A stretch of 64,000 nt of DNA from NCBI RefSeq assembly GCF_003086295.3, contig NC_092052.1, positions 13,670,346 to 13,734,345 on the forward strand. The letters are read 5' to 3'. The DNA comes from Arachis hypogaea. Its lineage: Eukaryota; Streptophyta; Magnoliopsida; Fabales; Fabaceae. Both the position numbers and the translations under genes were made by a program. Shown in pieces: positions 10,640-21,162 of the stretch (position 1 is its first letter; every line of letters starts with the position of its first letter). The notes under the pieces are model-generated. The model was not told where the DNA came from and ran no database searches. It worked only from the letters and a program-made list of their open reading frames with translations.

Positions 10640-11896
10640 ATGAAATTGATGTATTTCATCAAAAGTGGTTTGAAATGGTTGAGGGATTTGGTGTCAAAAA
10701 TAAGAATTGGGTCCTAGATATGTATAAAAAGAGACATTCATGGGCAATTGCACATATAAGAAGGAAGTTTTTTGCTGGTTTTCGGACTACTTCTCAGTGC
10801 GAGGGATTAAACTCAATCATTACAAAGTATGTCAATTCAAGGTACAAGTGAGTTCATTCAACACTTTAATCGATGTGTCGACCATATAAGGTGGAAAGAG
10901 GTCCAGGCTGACCTCGCATCTGTGAATGGGAGACCCAGTATGCAAACCTGTTTTCAACAGTTAGAGAGGAGTGCTGCCAATGTTTACACTCTATCAGTAT
11001 TTTATATGTTCCAACCAATCCTTGTACGAGCTGTATCAACGAAAGTAATAAATATGAGGCAAACTGGCTCTTATGTGATTTACTCTGTCGGTTTGGACCG
11101 AACGCCAAATGAGATATGGCGTGTATTCTGTTGTGACATTGAGATGGAATTCAAATGTTCATGTTTGAGAATGGAATCATTTGGCATACCTTGTGAACAC
11201 ATACTTTGTGTCTTGGTGCATGAAGATATAAAAGAGTTGCCAAGGTCATTAGTCTTGCCTCGGTGGACCAAGACTGCCAAAGTAGATTTGCAAAATTCGG
11301 TTGGATTTCATTGGGATTCTTTGATGCTAATTCAATACGGTTGTTTGATGGATTGGTTTAGATAACTAGCCAACTTTGCTTGCCAAGATAACAAGAGATT
11401 TATCTTTACACGGGAAATGGCTATGAATTTGTTGAAATAATTTAAGGAGGAAGATGCTGCACAAAAAGAGTTGGTCAATGATGCAGATAGTGTAAGAGAT
11501 GATGTGTAAGTGAATGCTTCTGGAGTTGGGCTTGCAACCAATGATCTGGGACATAGCATGCCAAGGGACCCAAGAAAATGTAGGACAAAAAAGAGGGCTT
11601 CACAGTCCAATAAAAGAAAACATTGATGTGAACAGTGTGGCATGGAGGGTCACAATCAAACAACTTGTCGTGTTCATCAGGGCATTTCACATTTAGAAGG
11701 CCGTGGAAATGACACATTTGATAATGACTTGGATGATCACATGAACATTGAAAATGATTTACTAGTAAGTATTTTTACCAATGAGGTATGACACTATTTT
11801 AATTGCTGCTTATTAGCTAGTACTAATGATATTATATTGTTGATATTGTAGGTATATGATGAGAGTTCTTCGTATAGTAGCAATGAAGTGTTGTAA
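10640..11896 (+). pseudogene. FAR1-like MULE transposase, C-terminal part, broken
   Basis: Reading across frames gives KWFEMVEGFGVKNKNW, HSWAIAHIRRKFFAGFRTT and SQCEGLNSIITKYVNSRYK: the end of a MULE/FAR1 DDE domain. A frameshift near 10850 leads into SEFIQHFNRCVDHIRWKE. A SWIM zinc finger follows: FKCSCLRMESFGIPCEHI with the CxC..CxH pattern, then ELPRSLVLPRWTK. After stops at about 11363 and 11438 the trace ends with CEQCGMEGHNQTTC, a CCHC knuckle. SWIM plus knuckle is the C-terminal layout of FAR1/FHY3-type transposases. The N-terminal FAR1 domain and first catalytic residues are missing. At least four lesions make it non-functional. Confidence 0.75.
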
Positions 11897-11900
11897 TAAG

Positions 11901-12896
11901 GTATAGTTAATAATTTAAGTTTCTGGTATTCTCTAATTTTTACTTTATTTGGGATTGAGGTTTGTACTCTTGTTATGGCTTGATGCTAGTTTATGGCGAA
12001 TCCTTTCATGGTTCTTTTGCCTTCAGGTAGTGATTGCCAAGAAGAGTTCACACAGCTGGCAAAGACTCGAAATTCATCCCAAAAAGTGGTCGGGTGGAGT
12101 GAAGGGCTCATTTGGTAGTGGTAGTGTTTGCTAATTCATAGTTGGGTAAATCGAATTGGGGACTTTGCTTTACATTCTCTTTGGTGTATCATTGAATTGA
12201 CTCTGAACTGGACCAAAATCCATGTCATTGACACCCATTCTTAGGATAATATTTGTGGCATTACACTTTTTTGGTGGATCCAAACTGTTCTAGAAGTTTA
12301 ATCATGTTGTCCATTGAATAGAATCATGTAGATTGCATTATCTGGTTTGCATATATTGGGAGCTATAGAAGTAAAATTCTTATTTGTTTTTTGTTTTGTT
12401 CAAAAAGAAGAATTTCAATCATGATAGAAGCTACGGAAATGGATTACTTTTCCTACTCTCTTTTATGGGCAGAAATTGCTAGAGAGTAAGAAATTTTGCC
12501 AACTTTAGAACTTGCTAGATTGTATGATATGGTTATTGAGGTTTGACTCTTGGATGAATCATTAATTATACAGTTATATATATACTATTTAGTTTCTTCC
12601 AACTATGACCTTGATTTTTGGTGAAGAATTCGGGGAGTATTGTTTAGGTGTGTAGCATGACATAGTTTTTGTGGAGACTCGGAAGGAATATGTTGCATCC
12701 TTTCCATGTTTTGTATATATTATTCGGTTTAGTTGTTACTTGTTTATAATCTGTATACGGAGATTCGGGAAGGATTATGTTGCATCATTGCCATGTTTTG
12801 TATATATCATTCTGTTAGTTTTTAGAGTTGGTATTTATTCTTTTGTGAGATGGAATTTCTCATTGGTATGGATGTTGTATTTTTATCTATTTTCAG
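11901..12896. other. Non-coding region with a small duplicated block
   Basis: About 12672-12815 holds two imperfect copies of GGAGACTCGGAAGGAATATGTTGCAT..CCATGTTTTGTATATAT, about 95 bp apart; the open frame across it is a by-product. An exon-like stretch near 12026-12110 (after TTCAG, reading GSDCQEEFTQLAKTRNSSQK) could belong to the fragment at 12897-13128, but no joined frame was proven. Confidence 0.35.
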
Positions 12897-13128
12897 AAAT
12901 CAATCCAGGAAGACGGCAAGGTTCTGCCGGAGTTCGAAGATGCTGAAGAAAGTGAGTGGTTGTGTTTCTGCTATTCATTCAGTTCTGCTCTGTCTTATGG
13001 ATTACTGTTCTCAGATTATTCATTTTTCCTTTATTTATTTTTTATTTTTTTTTCCAGGACAACTTTTTGAAGCACTTATGCTTGAGCTGGATAACAATAC
13101 AAGTGTTGATTTTTTACCTTTCTATTAG
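12897..13128 (+). pseudogene. Two-exon 3' fragment of an unidentified gene
   Basis: Exon 12897-12951 lies between TTTTCAG and GTGAGT; the next exon starts at 13058 after TTTTTCCAG. Joined in phase they read KSIQEDGKVLPEFEDAEER, then QLFEALMLELDNNTSVDFLPFY and a stop. The sharp splice borders and continuous frame argue for real former coding sequence. The family was not recognised. Upstream exons are missing or unreadable, so I treat it as a fragment among transposon debris. Confidence 0.4.
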
Positions 13129-13687
13129 GTAGAATTATAAGTCCTTTTTAGTTAAAAACAAAGAAAATAAAATTTCTTTTGGTTGATCAATTTTCTTTTC
13201 TATAAAGATAGTCAAAGTATGTTGATAGGTTTCGGCTTGATGGTTAGATATCCATGTTGGATGCAATGGACTTTGGTACAAAATGTCCAAGGAAATAGAA
13301 GATTGATACAAAGAGATTCTGTTAAGTGATTTTTTTATACACCTTTTTATTCCCTAAAAACCGAATAATGAGCATGATTAGTGAATGAATCATTATTATC
13401 TAAATTTCAAGATTTAAAGTAATTTTGTTGTTATAGTTGTGAAATATATATTATACAGCTTATTTTTTTACTTTAATAAAGAAGAGTTCATCATAAAAAA
13501 ATTAAAAAAAAATGAGATAAATAGCATTGCTGATTTTGAGTTTTATTCAGAATTATAAGTTATTAATAGGATAACGAAAAAGTGATACACAATGAGAGAA
13601 ATAAAAAATACATAATTAAAAAATTCGTCTATTTTAGTAAGTCTAACAAGAAGACATGAATAATTCTTCCCAATTTCAGTAAAGATG
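13129..13687. other. AT-rich spacer
   Basis: No gene seen between the two-exon fragment and the end of the minus-strand Ulp1-like gene. Confidence 0.5.
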
Positions 13688-15812
13688 CTATGGGTGTATC
13701 ATAAGCCACCATAATTGAAACCTCTCGTTAACATCTGCCCGTATCTTATTCCAATCTTCGGTGACGAAATCCAATGCTAAATACATTCTACTCATTTCCT
13801 CTTGCAGCTGTAACTTATTTTACACATGTATTAGTGTAATTAAAGAGAGAAATTCTCTATGTTAAAAATTACCTTTGGGGGGACCACAAGAGTGAATTCC
13901 TGTTGCACATCCATCCATTGCATAACCCATACAGCTGAATCATTGCTGTGTGAAAACGTATCATGTAATATAACATAAGGCCGTCGAAAGCAATATATAT
14001 ATATATTAAATAACCAACAATTTGAATAATTACCTATTTGTGCACCTAGGAATACCTATTGCCCTACGGACGTCCCAACCCTCGAAACTCACTATTTCTT
14101 GTATACCACATTTTGCATACTTCTCTAAAAATATTATTTTAGAAAGAGCCACTCCCTGTAATCAGAATATTGTGCTTTATTATTCGAAGTAATATTATTA
14201 TTAGCTTTGTTTCTATAGTAGGAGAACTTACTCTATTTCTAATATGATGCTTGCGTGATTCATCATCTTCAACCTTATAGTGAGAGTCTAAATGATAAAG
14301 TATTTTGTCAGAAATTCTCATTACCATTAGATACCAGTGATCATTCTCTTTGATTGGGACATATATCTGTATAACAAATAGGATGTAATATGTATAAGTA
14401 CAAGTTTGAGCACTTTTTATTATAATAAAAATATTCCAATAATCAATGAGAACTTACAAATTGAAGGTCACGGGTTGGTGGCATATAATGTGCATATTTT
14501 TTCAGTAGGTCATGATCCTCCATATGTAACGACACATCATCCTAGGTATGTTTGGGCACAATGATTATTTATTTTACTTAGTTAAAATGAGCAAATCAAG
14601 ATTTTGACTTACCTCAAATGATGGTGGAAGGGACTAAACATTCTTTAATTTGGTCATGCTAATATTTGATGTTATCTTCAATGCCATCAGCTTTATTACC
14701 AGTTCAAACACTTGCTTTCCAGGTACGAGACAGAACAGATCTTCTCTAGTTGCAGTTGTATCGTGAATATGAACCAAATCCTCTCTAACATGAAGCCAAC
14801 ATGTTAGCCACAGAGATAACTAAAATTAAAAATAAAAGATAACAAAAAAAATGCTCACGCTATATCATTATCAGCAGCAAAGATATACATAACCATATTG
14901 ACCAAATCCTCACTCAACCTCATATCTTGTGGTGGTTTGAATGAACAGTTAAGATTTTGCACAAAACATAAATGTTATCCACAATATACGTATCTGAATA
15001 CTATGCCAAAAAAATTATTTTTAACTAAATCAAATACCTTTGGGATAGAAGTTGACTTGAAAGCCATTTTTTTTGTTTCGCAGAGGTCGTTAACCGTGCA
15101 TTGTCTATGGTGAAAGTTATAGGCCCTTTACGTACTCTAGTTTCTGCCATCTTATTTAATAGTTGACCTTTGTGCTCAAATTTTGGCATTTTAGCTGGTT
15201 GTGCAAACGCCATGTTTTGGATAGATGATGGATTATTGACTCTTGCCAATTTGTCTTTTTGCCTTACAAACGTACTCGGATGTTCTTGCACAGTTTTATT
15301 AGTTTTTCTATTTCTTTGGAAACCCAATCTTGACTTTGGTTTTGTTTTTCTTCTCCATCCGAGCATGTTTTTGTCCCTTTGTAGAACGATGGTGACAGAT
15401 TGTGCAAAATCTCAACATCCTTATTTTCGTTGGATAAGTCCGTAAACACACAATGTTCGGACTTTACTTGCAACGGACAATAGTTCTTCTTTGTTACATC
15501 ACCACAGGATTTATTCTTCATCTCATATAGGTCCGTACTGTCGAATTTCTCATGCTTCTCATCAGTTTTACATTGAAGGGCGGTTAATTTATCAAGTGAC
15601 TTCTTCGCCATCCACATTGCTTTTTCCATCTCATCAACTCTCTTGGATAAAGACTACATTATAAAAAGAAAGTTAGCGTTGGTATATATAACTAACATTG
15701 TAATTTGTCATTATAAAAAGAAAATTGCATGTAGTATTTGTTTCAATGGAGAATTTTCAATAATTTCCATCGAAGAAGATCCAATGTGATCGTCTACTAC
15801 TTTTTTTTCCAT
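13688..15812 (-). pseudogene. Ulp1-like (C48) protease gene, minus copy, broken
   Basis: Exons recognisable on the minus strand: start MEKKVVDDHIGSSS (ATG 15810-15812); a long exon ending at about 15025 (VDEMEKAMWMAKKSLDKL..GPITFTIDNARL) that changes frame; then pieces up to 14784; 14613-14784; 14458-14541; 14232-14366; 14034-14155; 13873-13945; 13688-13807. The 135-bp exon holds NDHWYLMVMRISDKILYHLD, giving the His and Asp of an Ulp1/SENP papain-fold protease 17 residues apart. The next exons read SNDSAVWVMQWM, where NDC is expected: the nucleophile Cys is Ser. A TAG at 14634-14636 replaces a likely Trp, and one acceptor has become AAC. It is the paralogue of the plus-strand gene at 16347: the 135- and 122-bp exons have identical lengths. 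Confidence 0.8.
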
Positions 15813-16346
15813 TGCTCTACTAGATTGTAAATTGTAGTTTTAGTAAAGATAGTTAATAGTGTTCTATGTTTGAGTGTTTATATATAAGAATAAGATTATG
15901 TTTCACACAACTAATTCTCCTTTAATAATTTAAATATGATAACCAATAATTTGTAATTTAACTTTAACTTAAAAATCAAAATTTATACAAAATTTAACAA
16001 CTTTCCACGGTCAAAATTACTATCCTTTTATTTTGTATTAAAATAATAATAAATTTGAGGTTATATTTTAAATATTAGCTTTTTAAAAAAGATAAAATTG
16101 GATTATTTTATATAATCTTATTATTCTTAACTTCTTTTTATCTTACTATAATTAGATAACTTTTTTTTAAAAAAAAGATAGAAATAAAATATTTTAAAAT
16201 TTGTATTATTTTTATCTTATCTTATCTTTTATAACCGAATTTGCTATATATTCATCCTAAGGGGTTATATGGTACCATACAAGACAAAATACTATCTGAG
16301 TGAGTAGTGAAAGATTATTTTAATGAAAAATATGTAGGTCAAGAAT
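15813..16346. promoter_or_regulatory. Shared intergenic region between divergent Ulp1-like genes
   Basis: About 530 bp of very AT-rich DNA between the two start codons, with runs such as TTTTTTTAAAAAAAAGAT near 16160. It would have to hold both promoters. A plausible splice acceptor ATGTAG at 16332-16337 suggests that the plus gene had an upstream exon in this interval. No firm TATA box was assigned. Confidence 0.4.
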
Positions 16347-18168
16347 ATGTTTAACGATATAACAAAAATGATAGAAAATTTAGAATCGGTCATTTATGTT
16401 CTACACAAAAAAATTGATATGATCATGGCACAACAAATAACTTCCACAAATAGTAGTTCGATATTGGATCCTACTATAGTTGTGCAATCTTCGGAAAGTA
16501 CAAAAACTAGTGATCTTACTAGTATCTTGTCAATTCAACCCAAAAAGTTATTCCACTCGGATATTACTCGTGAAGCAACAACTCCACCTAATGGACAACC
16601 ACATGTTAGAGTAGGAGCTGTACTGTTAAAGGTAACCTTATTTTTTTTCTTTTCTTTTACTTTTTTTTTCTTTTTTCTTTATTTTTTAGTGTAATCTTGA
16701 AACTATTTTTTTAACTGCAGTGGTGGACATTTATTGCATTTGAGTCTATACCTTCGATGATGTTAACCGATTCTCAAGCTGATATTGCAGCCTATATTTT
16801 TTCGGATATGTTAGATCCGTACGTGTGGTTTATGATTATGTGTAATATATAATGGTTTAAAAATTCTATGATTCTCCCAGCTAACCATTTTATGACTTTG
16901 TCAGTTCTGAAGAGTTGGTAATCTCATATGAAAAAGGTTATAGAAGTACATTTAGATGTCTTGTGCCGGAGAGATGTGTCGAATCACGAGTAAGTATAGA
17001 GGTCAATGCATATTGTTTTACATACAATTTTAACATATTGTAGGTTATAAACCTGGTGGCACTTATGATGACATGTGTATTTCGACGTAGGAATGAAGAT
17101 CCAATTTGCTGGTTCATGCCTGAACATTTTGCAGTGAAGTTATCCCTATAATATTTCTAAATTATTAGTTAATATTTTTGTCTAATAGTTTGAGTGGATA
17201 TACTAATTTAGAAAGAAGTTCTTTTTTCTAGACTAAACCATGCTATCTACTCACACGAGTAAAGTGTATAATTAAATTATCAATTCAAAAACAGTTGTTA
17301 AATTAAAAACATATTTTCATTTAACAATATTTTTTGTATCCAGCGATATGCTTTAAGCGACGAATACACACCGGCCGAGGTTATCTTTGATTTTCTTGGA
17401 GCATATATGTCACTGAAAATTAGCCACGTCATTAGGGTACAAGTGACCAATTTGTTTCCCATTAATATACTATTATATTTTTTTAATGTTTATAATGGTT
17501 TAAGGTTTATCGCAGGTTTCTATCCCTATCTGTGAGGAACTACATTGGTATTTTATTATTGTTGACTTTACGAGTCGTCGCCTAATCATATTGGATTCAC
17601 TGCCTTGTGTTAGAAAACATCAACAATGCAAAAGGACATCAATTAAAGTGGTAATTATTTGTTCTAAATCAGTACTCAATCATCTAGAATCGCTTAACAA
17701 TTTAACAATTTAAATAACCATTTGTTATAACTAGTACTCTTAGTCAATTTAAATCATTTACAATTCACTCTTGTACAGGCAACTTATTTAGAAGCGATGT
17801 TAGATGATCATATTTTTTATGATGATAAGTCTAAAGTTGTAGATTGCTCCACTTTTTGGCCTATCACACCTTTTGGCCTACCCACTCAAAAAAATAGATC
17901 GTAAGTCTAATATTTAATTTTTTTTAAATATCATAACTCGTTCAATAGTTTATATCTTATATATATAATAACTATTTGTTGAATGCTTTATATCTTAGGA
18001 ATGATAGCGGAGTTTGGACAACCAGTTGGATGAGAGAATGTAGTTTACAAGATGACTTTAATATTCAGGTCATATTTATAACAAAGTATTTTTAACATAA
18101 TTTTTTCAACACACTTCTAATTAGAATTATATTGTTGGTGGTCTTAGCAGATTAACGACTCCACATGA
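16347..18168 (+). CDS. Ulp1-like (C48) protease-fold protein, nine exons, Ser at the Cys position
   Basis: Exons 16347-16631, 16721-16818, 16905-16989, 17044-17133, 17344-17436, 17516-17650, 17779-17900, 17999-18068 and 18151-18168 all have GT..AG borders and join into an open frame of 331 codons. The last 110 or so residues match the Ulp1/SENP catalytic fold: H about 227 and W in ELHWYFIIVDF, D about 244 in LIILDSL (spacing 17, as in Ulp1), Q about 299 in PTQKNRS, and NDSGVWTTSWM with S about 306 where the catalytic Cys should be. True family members remove SUMO-like modifiers; this one probably cannot. A TGA at 18166 cuts off about 40 residues still readable as MRLAVDLVLEEYNDLYLVI. Ulp1 domains are often carried by plant Mutator-type elements, but no ends were found here. 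An upstream exon may be missing. Confidence 0.75.
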
Positions 18169-18494
18169 ATGAGACTTGCCGTAGATCTGGTTTTAGAGGA
18201 GTACAATGATTTGTATCTCGTAATCCAAGAAATGCTTGGCAATATAGGACCAAGGTGGAAGCAGAGCATGAAGACATTCGGGAATGAGGAATTATCTTTT
18301 TAGATATTTTTATATTTTCTTTGAAAGACAAATTACTAAGCTATGTTTCATTAGTTTATACACTAATTTGTCCTTCTTCTATATATTATAATTCTATATT
18401 ACTAATTTCTTTTACTTTATCGGTTAATATAAATTATTCATAACCTATATATTCCTGTAACTAATTATTGCTGAGTATGATAAATACAATATAA

Positions 18495-18600
18495 CTTAAT
18501 CCAAAAAATGAAAAAAAGCAAAGTTCAAACATATCCTGAATTTATAAGATATAATTGATCTATCTTAATCCAAAAAATGAACAAGAGCAAAGTTCAAACA
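18495..18600. repeat. 37-bp direct repeat at the edge of the CAND1 pseudogene
   Basis: CTTAATCCAAAAAATGAA..GCAAAGTTCAAACA occurs at 18495-18531 and 18564-18600, 69 bp apart, with two differences. The second copy ends exactly where CAND1 similarity stops (after ESFQSPF). It looks like a break-repair or insertion footprint. Confidence 0.7.
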
Positions 18601-21162
18601 AAGGGAGATTGGAAGGATTCAATGACAATATTTTCTATATGAGCATGTGCACTAAGATCCTTCCTCCTACCAATCTCTCCCAAACATAGAAGGGCAAGGT
18701 TCTGCTTAGAAGAATTAGAACTGTTGTCATCCTTGAGAATGTCTGTCAGCATTTTCACTGTGGACGAACACTTCTGATCCCAGCAGTAAGGCACAGAACA
18801 GCCACACATTGAACTATTGAATGCGACGCTTGTTTGGCAATGCCATCTGACTATGGTGAAGGCTTGGCGCTGGCAAGTAGTGACTCCACCAAGGCTCACC
18901 CTCAAGGATAAATATTATGTGTATAGTCTAAGAAATGCAACCATAACAATGTAGTTTTTCAGTAGGAACTCCATCTAAGCAAACAAAAACCCCTTAGGAT
19001 CCAGTTACAACTTTACAAGGTGTAGGACTTGAGTCCCACAATGAAAATATGGGATAATAGTGGATGGTTTATAGGGTAGGCAACTTTTGTAGTTTGATTT
19101 TCCAAAGATTCTTATCAGTGAGATATGTTATAACATGTTAGAAACATTTATCAATAAAGAATAAATGAGGATGCCTCCAGACAAGAAAATGCAATCACCT
19201 CTCAAGCACTGGTGGTGCATACAACTCTTCATTAAGAGAAGGAATAAGTGGCTTAGGAACCCATTCATCACATAACTCGTCAATTTCATGCAGATATTAA
19301 GCAATTTTTCAAAGAGAGTCAAAATACCAAAACATGATTATTCTCAGATTTACTTGCTCTAGAACAAACAGTAAAACAATAAGCATAGGGATTCAACTTA
19401 AAAGCTCATTATTATTCATGCAAAGAATAATTTGAGTATGGCTTTCAAAAACAACAATAAACTTAGATATTTCATAGTATCAGAAAAAAGAAATTAAAAA
19501 ATAAATAAAAATAAAAATACACCACGGGGTACTTTTAAACAAACCTTGTTTGTTAAGGGTAGTTGAGGAGGCTTGTAACTTTTTGGGAAAGCAAGAAAAG
19601 GATGACCACAAGGAAAAAAATCTCGATAAACAAGTGTCCCTCAAACACAAGGCAATAACGAAGGAAAAAATCAAATTAATCAATCTCATTGGTAATGAAA
19701 TATATTGTGCACTCTGATAAGTTTCTAAAAGAAGTAAGACAAAGAGAAGAAGGAAAAGAGGATTCTAACTCCACTTCTCAAAAATAAAAAAAGACAGAGA
19801 GGCTTCCAATCTAGATTTTGATTAATTTCAATGCAAGCTTCAAATATTTTCATACAATCAACAAATCATAAATCTTTACATTTGCAGAAATAGTGTTTGC
19901 ATAATAGACTAAAGTAGCAAAAAAATTTTGTAAAGCCAAAAGGGCTTGCCCCTGCAGCAAGGAGCTTTTAATTAATGTCAGAGCTTGAGAAAAAACTTTG
20001 TTTCTAACAGCCAGACCAACACTAGGACTGGACCTCTTGTCACTCATTAACGTGCAGCAGAGTTCAAGGGAAAGAGCTGTTATATGTAAATCAGAATCAC
20101 TAATTAGTCCCGAGAGTTCTACAATAATAACTTCATATGCAGAAGAACCAATCTTATCACCATATGCAACTATAAGTGAATTTAAGGTTCCTAAGGTTGC
20201 TTGTCTTAGTGCTCGATTAGCTTTCTATAGAAATGCAGTCAACTCTGCTATTACATGCTCAAGAACACGACAGATCCACCCGAAGTGGAGAAGCAGCAAT
20301 GACAACAAATGCCTTGACAGCTGTAGGACAAGTTATCTCATTTCCCATTTGTTCAACAAGTACAGGAAGGCATGCTGGTAGTTCTTCATTTAGATGATCA
20401 CCAAATGTTGACACAATGAAGCCAATGCAAGAGATGGCACACTCCTTAACCTCCTGATCCTGATCTTGGTTTATTATGCGTGACATAATGCCATTATAAA
20501 TGGGATGGATGTACGGTCTGAAATCAAATCCAGATCCCTCAATACTTGGGCAGACAACACGTACGAGTTCTCCGCTTACCCTCAAGGCCTTAGCAGTGAC
20601 CTTTTAATATCGCTCACCAACAGCTGATAGAACAGGAGCAGAAAGAGCCTTAATATATGGGTGGAAAATATCAGGAGAGTGTGAAAATAATACCAGTCTA
20701 GTAAATACGAGAGCTGCAATATTCAAATTTGATGTAGATGATTTGTCATTTAATACTTTTTCGATTCCTGGAATGAGTGATCCAATGTGGTCTACAAGAC
20801 AGTCTGGCAAGACAACCACCAATTCTTTCAAAATAGAAAATGCACCAACCTTTGTCTTGATAGATTTCCTACGCAACTGCCTATTTATAGATTTGACAAT
20901 CTTTGAAACTTCTTGCTTCAACAACCATCTAGGACTCGTTTCATTTGCATCAATTTGCCCTTTAGTTACATTGCCAGTTTGACGTAAGAGCTCAATGAAA
21001 GTATTAAATACATCCATCTTGACATTTTCTTCTCTCTCTTTAAATCTGTCAATCAATTTGGGACAAGCCTCATCATATAGCTTTGAAAGCATTTCAGGGC
21101 GAGAAACAATCAATGCTGCTAGGCATTTGGCTGCTGCTCTTCGAACCTTCCAGCTGACATCT
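18596..21162 (-). pseudogene. CAND1: CAND1 (cullin-associated NEDD8-dissociated 1) partial pseudogene
   Basis: The minus strand reads, in order: WKVRRAAAKCLAALIVSRPEML, ERFKEREENVKMDVFNTFIE variants, LLRQTGNVTKGQ, KVGAFSILKELVVVLPDCL, VCPSIEGSGFDFRPYIHPIY, VKECAISCIGFIVSTFGDHL, MSDKRSSPSVGLAVRNKVFS, GQALLALQNFFATLVYYANT, and after a gap AKPSP..AKQ and SSTVKMLTDILKDD, LALLCLGEIGRRKDLSAHAH, ending at ESFQSPF. These are HEAT repeats from the middle of CAND1, the factor exchanging substrate receptors on cullin ligases. A TAA at 20604-20606 replaces a Tyr codon, there is a frameshift near 20262, another near 18775 and a TAG in AKPSP. Introns appear retained between about 19885 and 18900, so this is a DNA-level copy. 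The N- and C-terminal thirds are absent. Confidence 0.85.
19199..19287 (-). pseudogene. LCB1 (serine palmitoyltransferase) exon fragment
   Basis: An 89-bp minus-strand block reads EIDELCDEWVPKPLIPSLNE then ELYAPPVLER, followed directly by a GTGATT donor. This matches the conserved region after the membrane anchor of plant LCB1 (EIDELCDEWVPEPLIPS..PPVLES), the long-chain-base synthase subunit of the endoplasmic reticulum. Only this exon is recognisable, with some intron sequence attached. It lies between CAND1 pieces, in the same direction, within what would be a CAND1 intron. Confidence 0.7.

Larger units (their letters stand above)
10195..11900 (+). mobile_element. FAR1-type Mutator-like element, left end and transposase remnant
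   Basis: GAGTTAAACCCCAAAATATT at 10195 matches the terminal repeat of the element at 46056-47235 (GAGTTAAACCCCAAAG) and shares its CCCTGAGATT and TTAGTCCC words. A transposase remnant follows in the same direction. I found no inverted copy of this end further right, so the element is truncated or its right end has been deleted. The right limit given is the end of recognisable transposase. Confidence 0.6.

Noticed and set aside
12671..13128. 91- and 92-residue open frames
   Set aside because: The first crosses a small tandem duplication and the intron of the two-exon fragment; the spliced reading explains the conserved part better.
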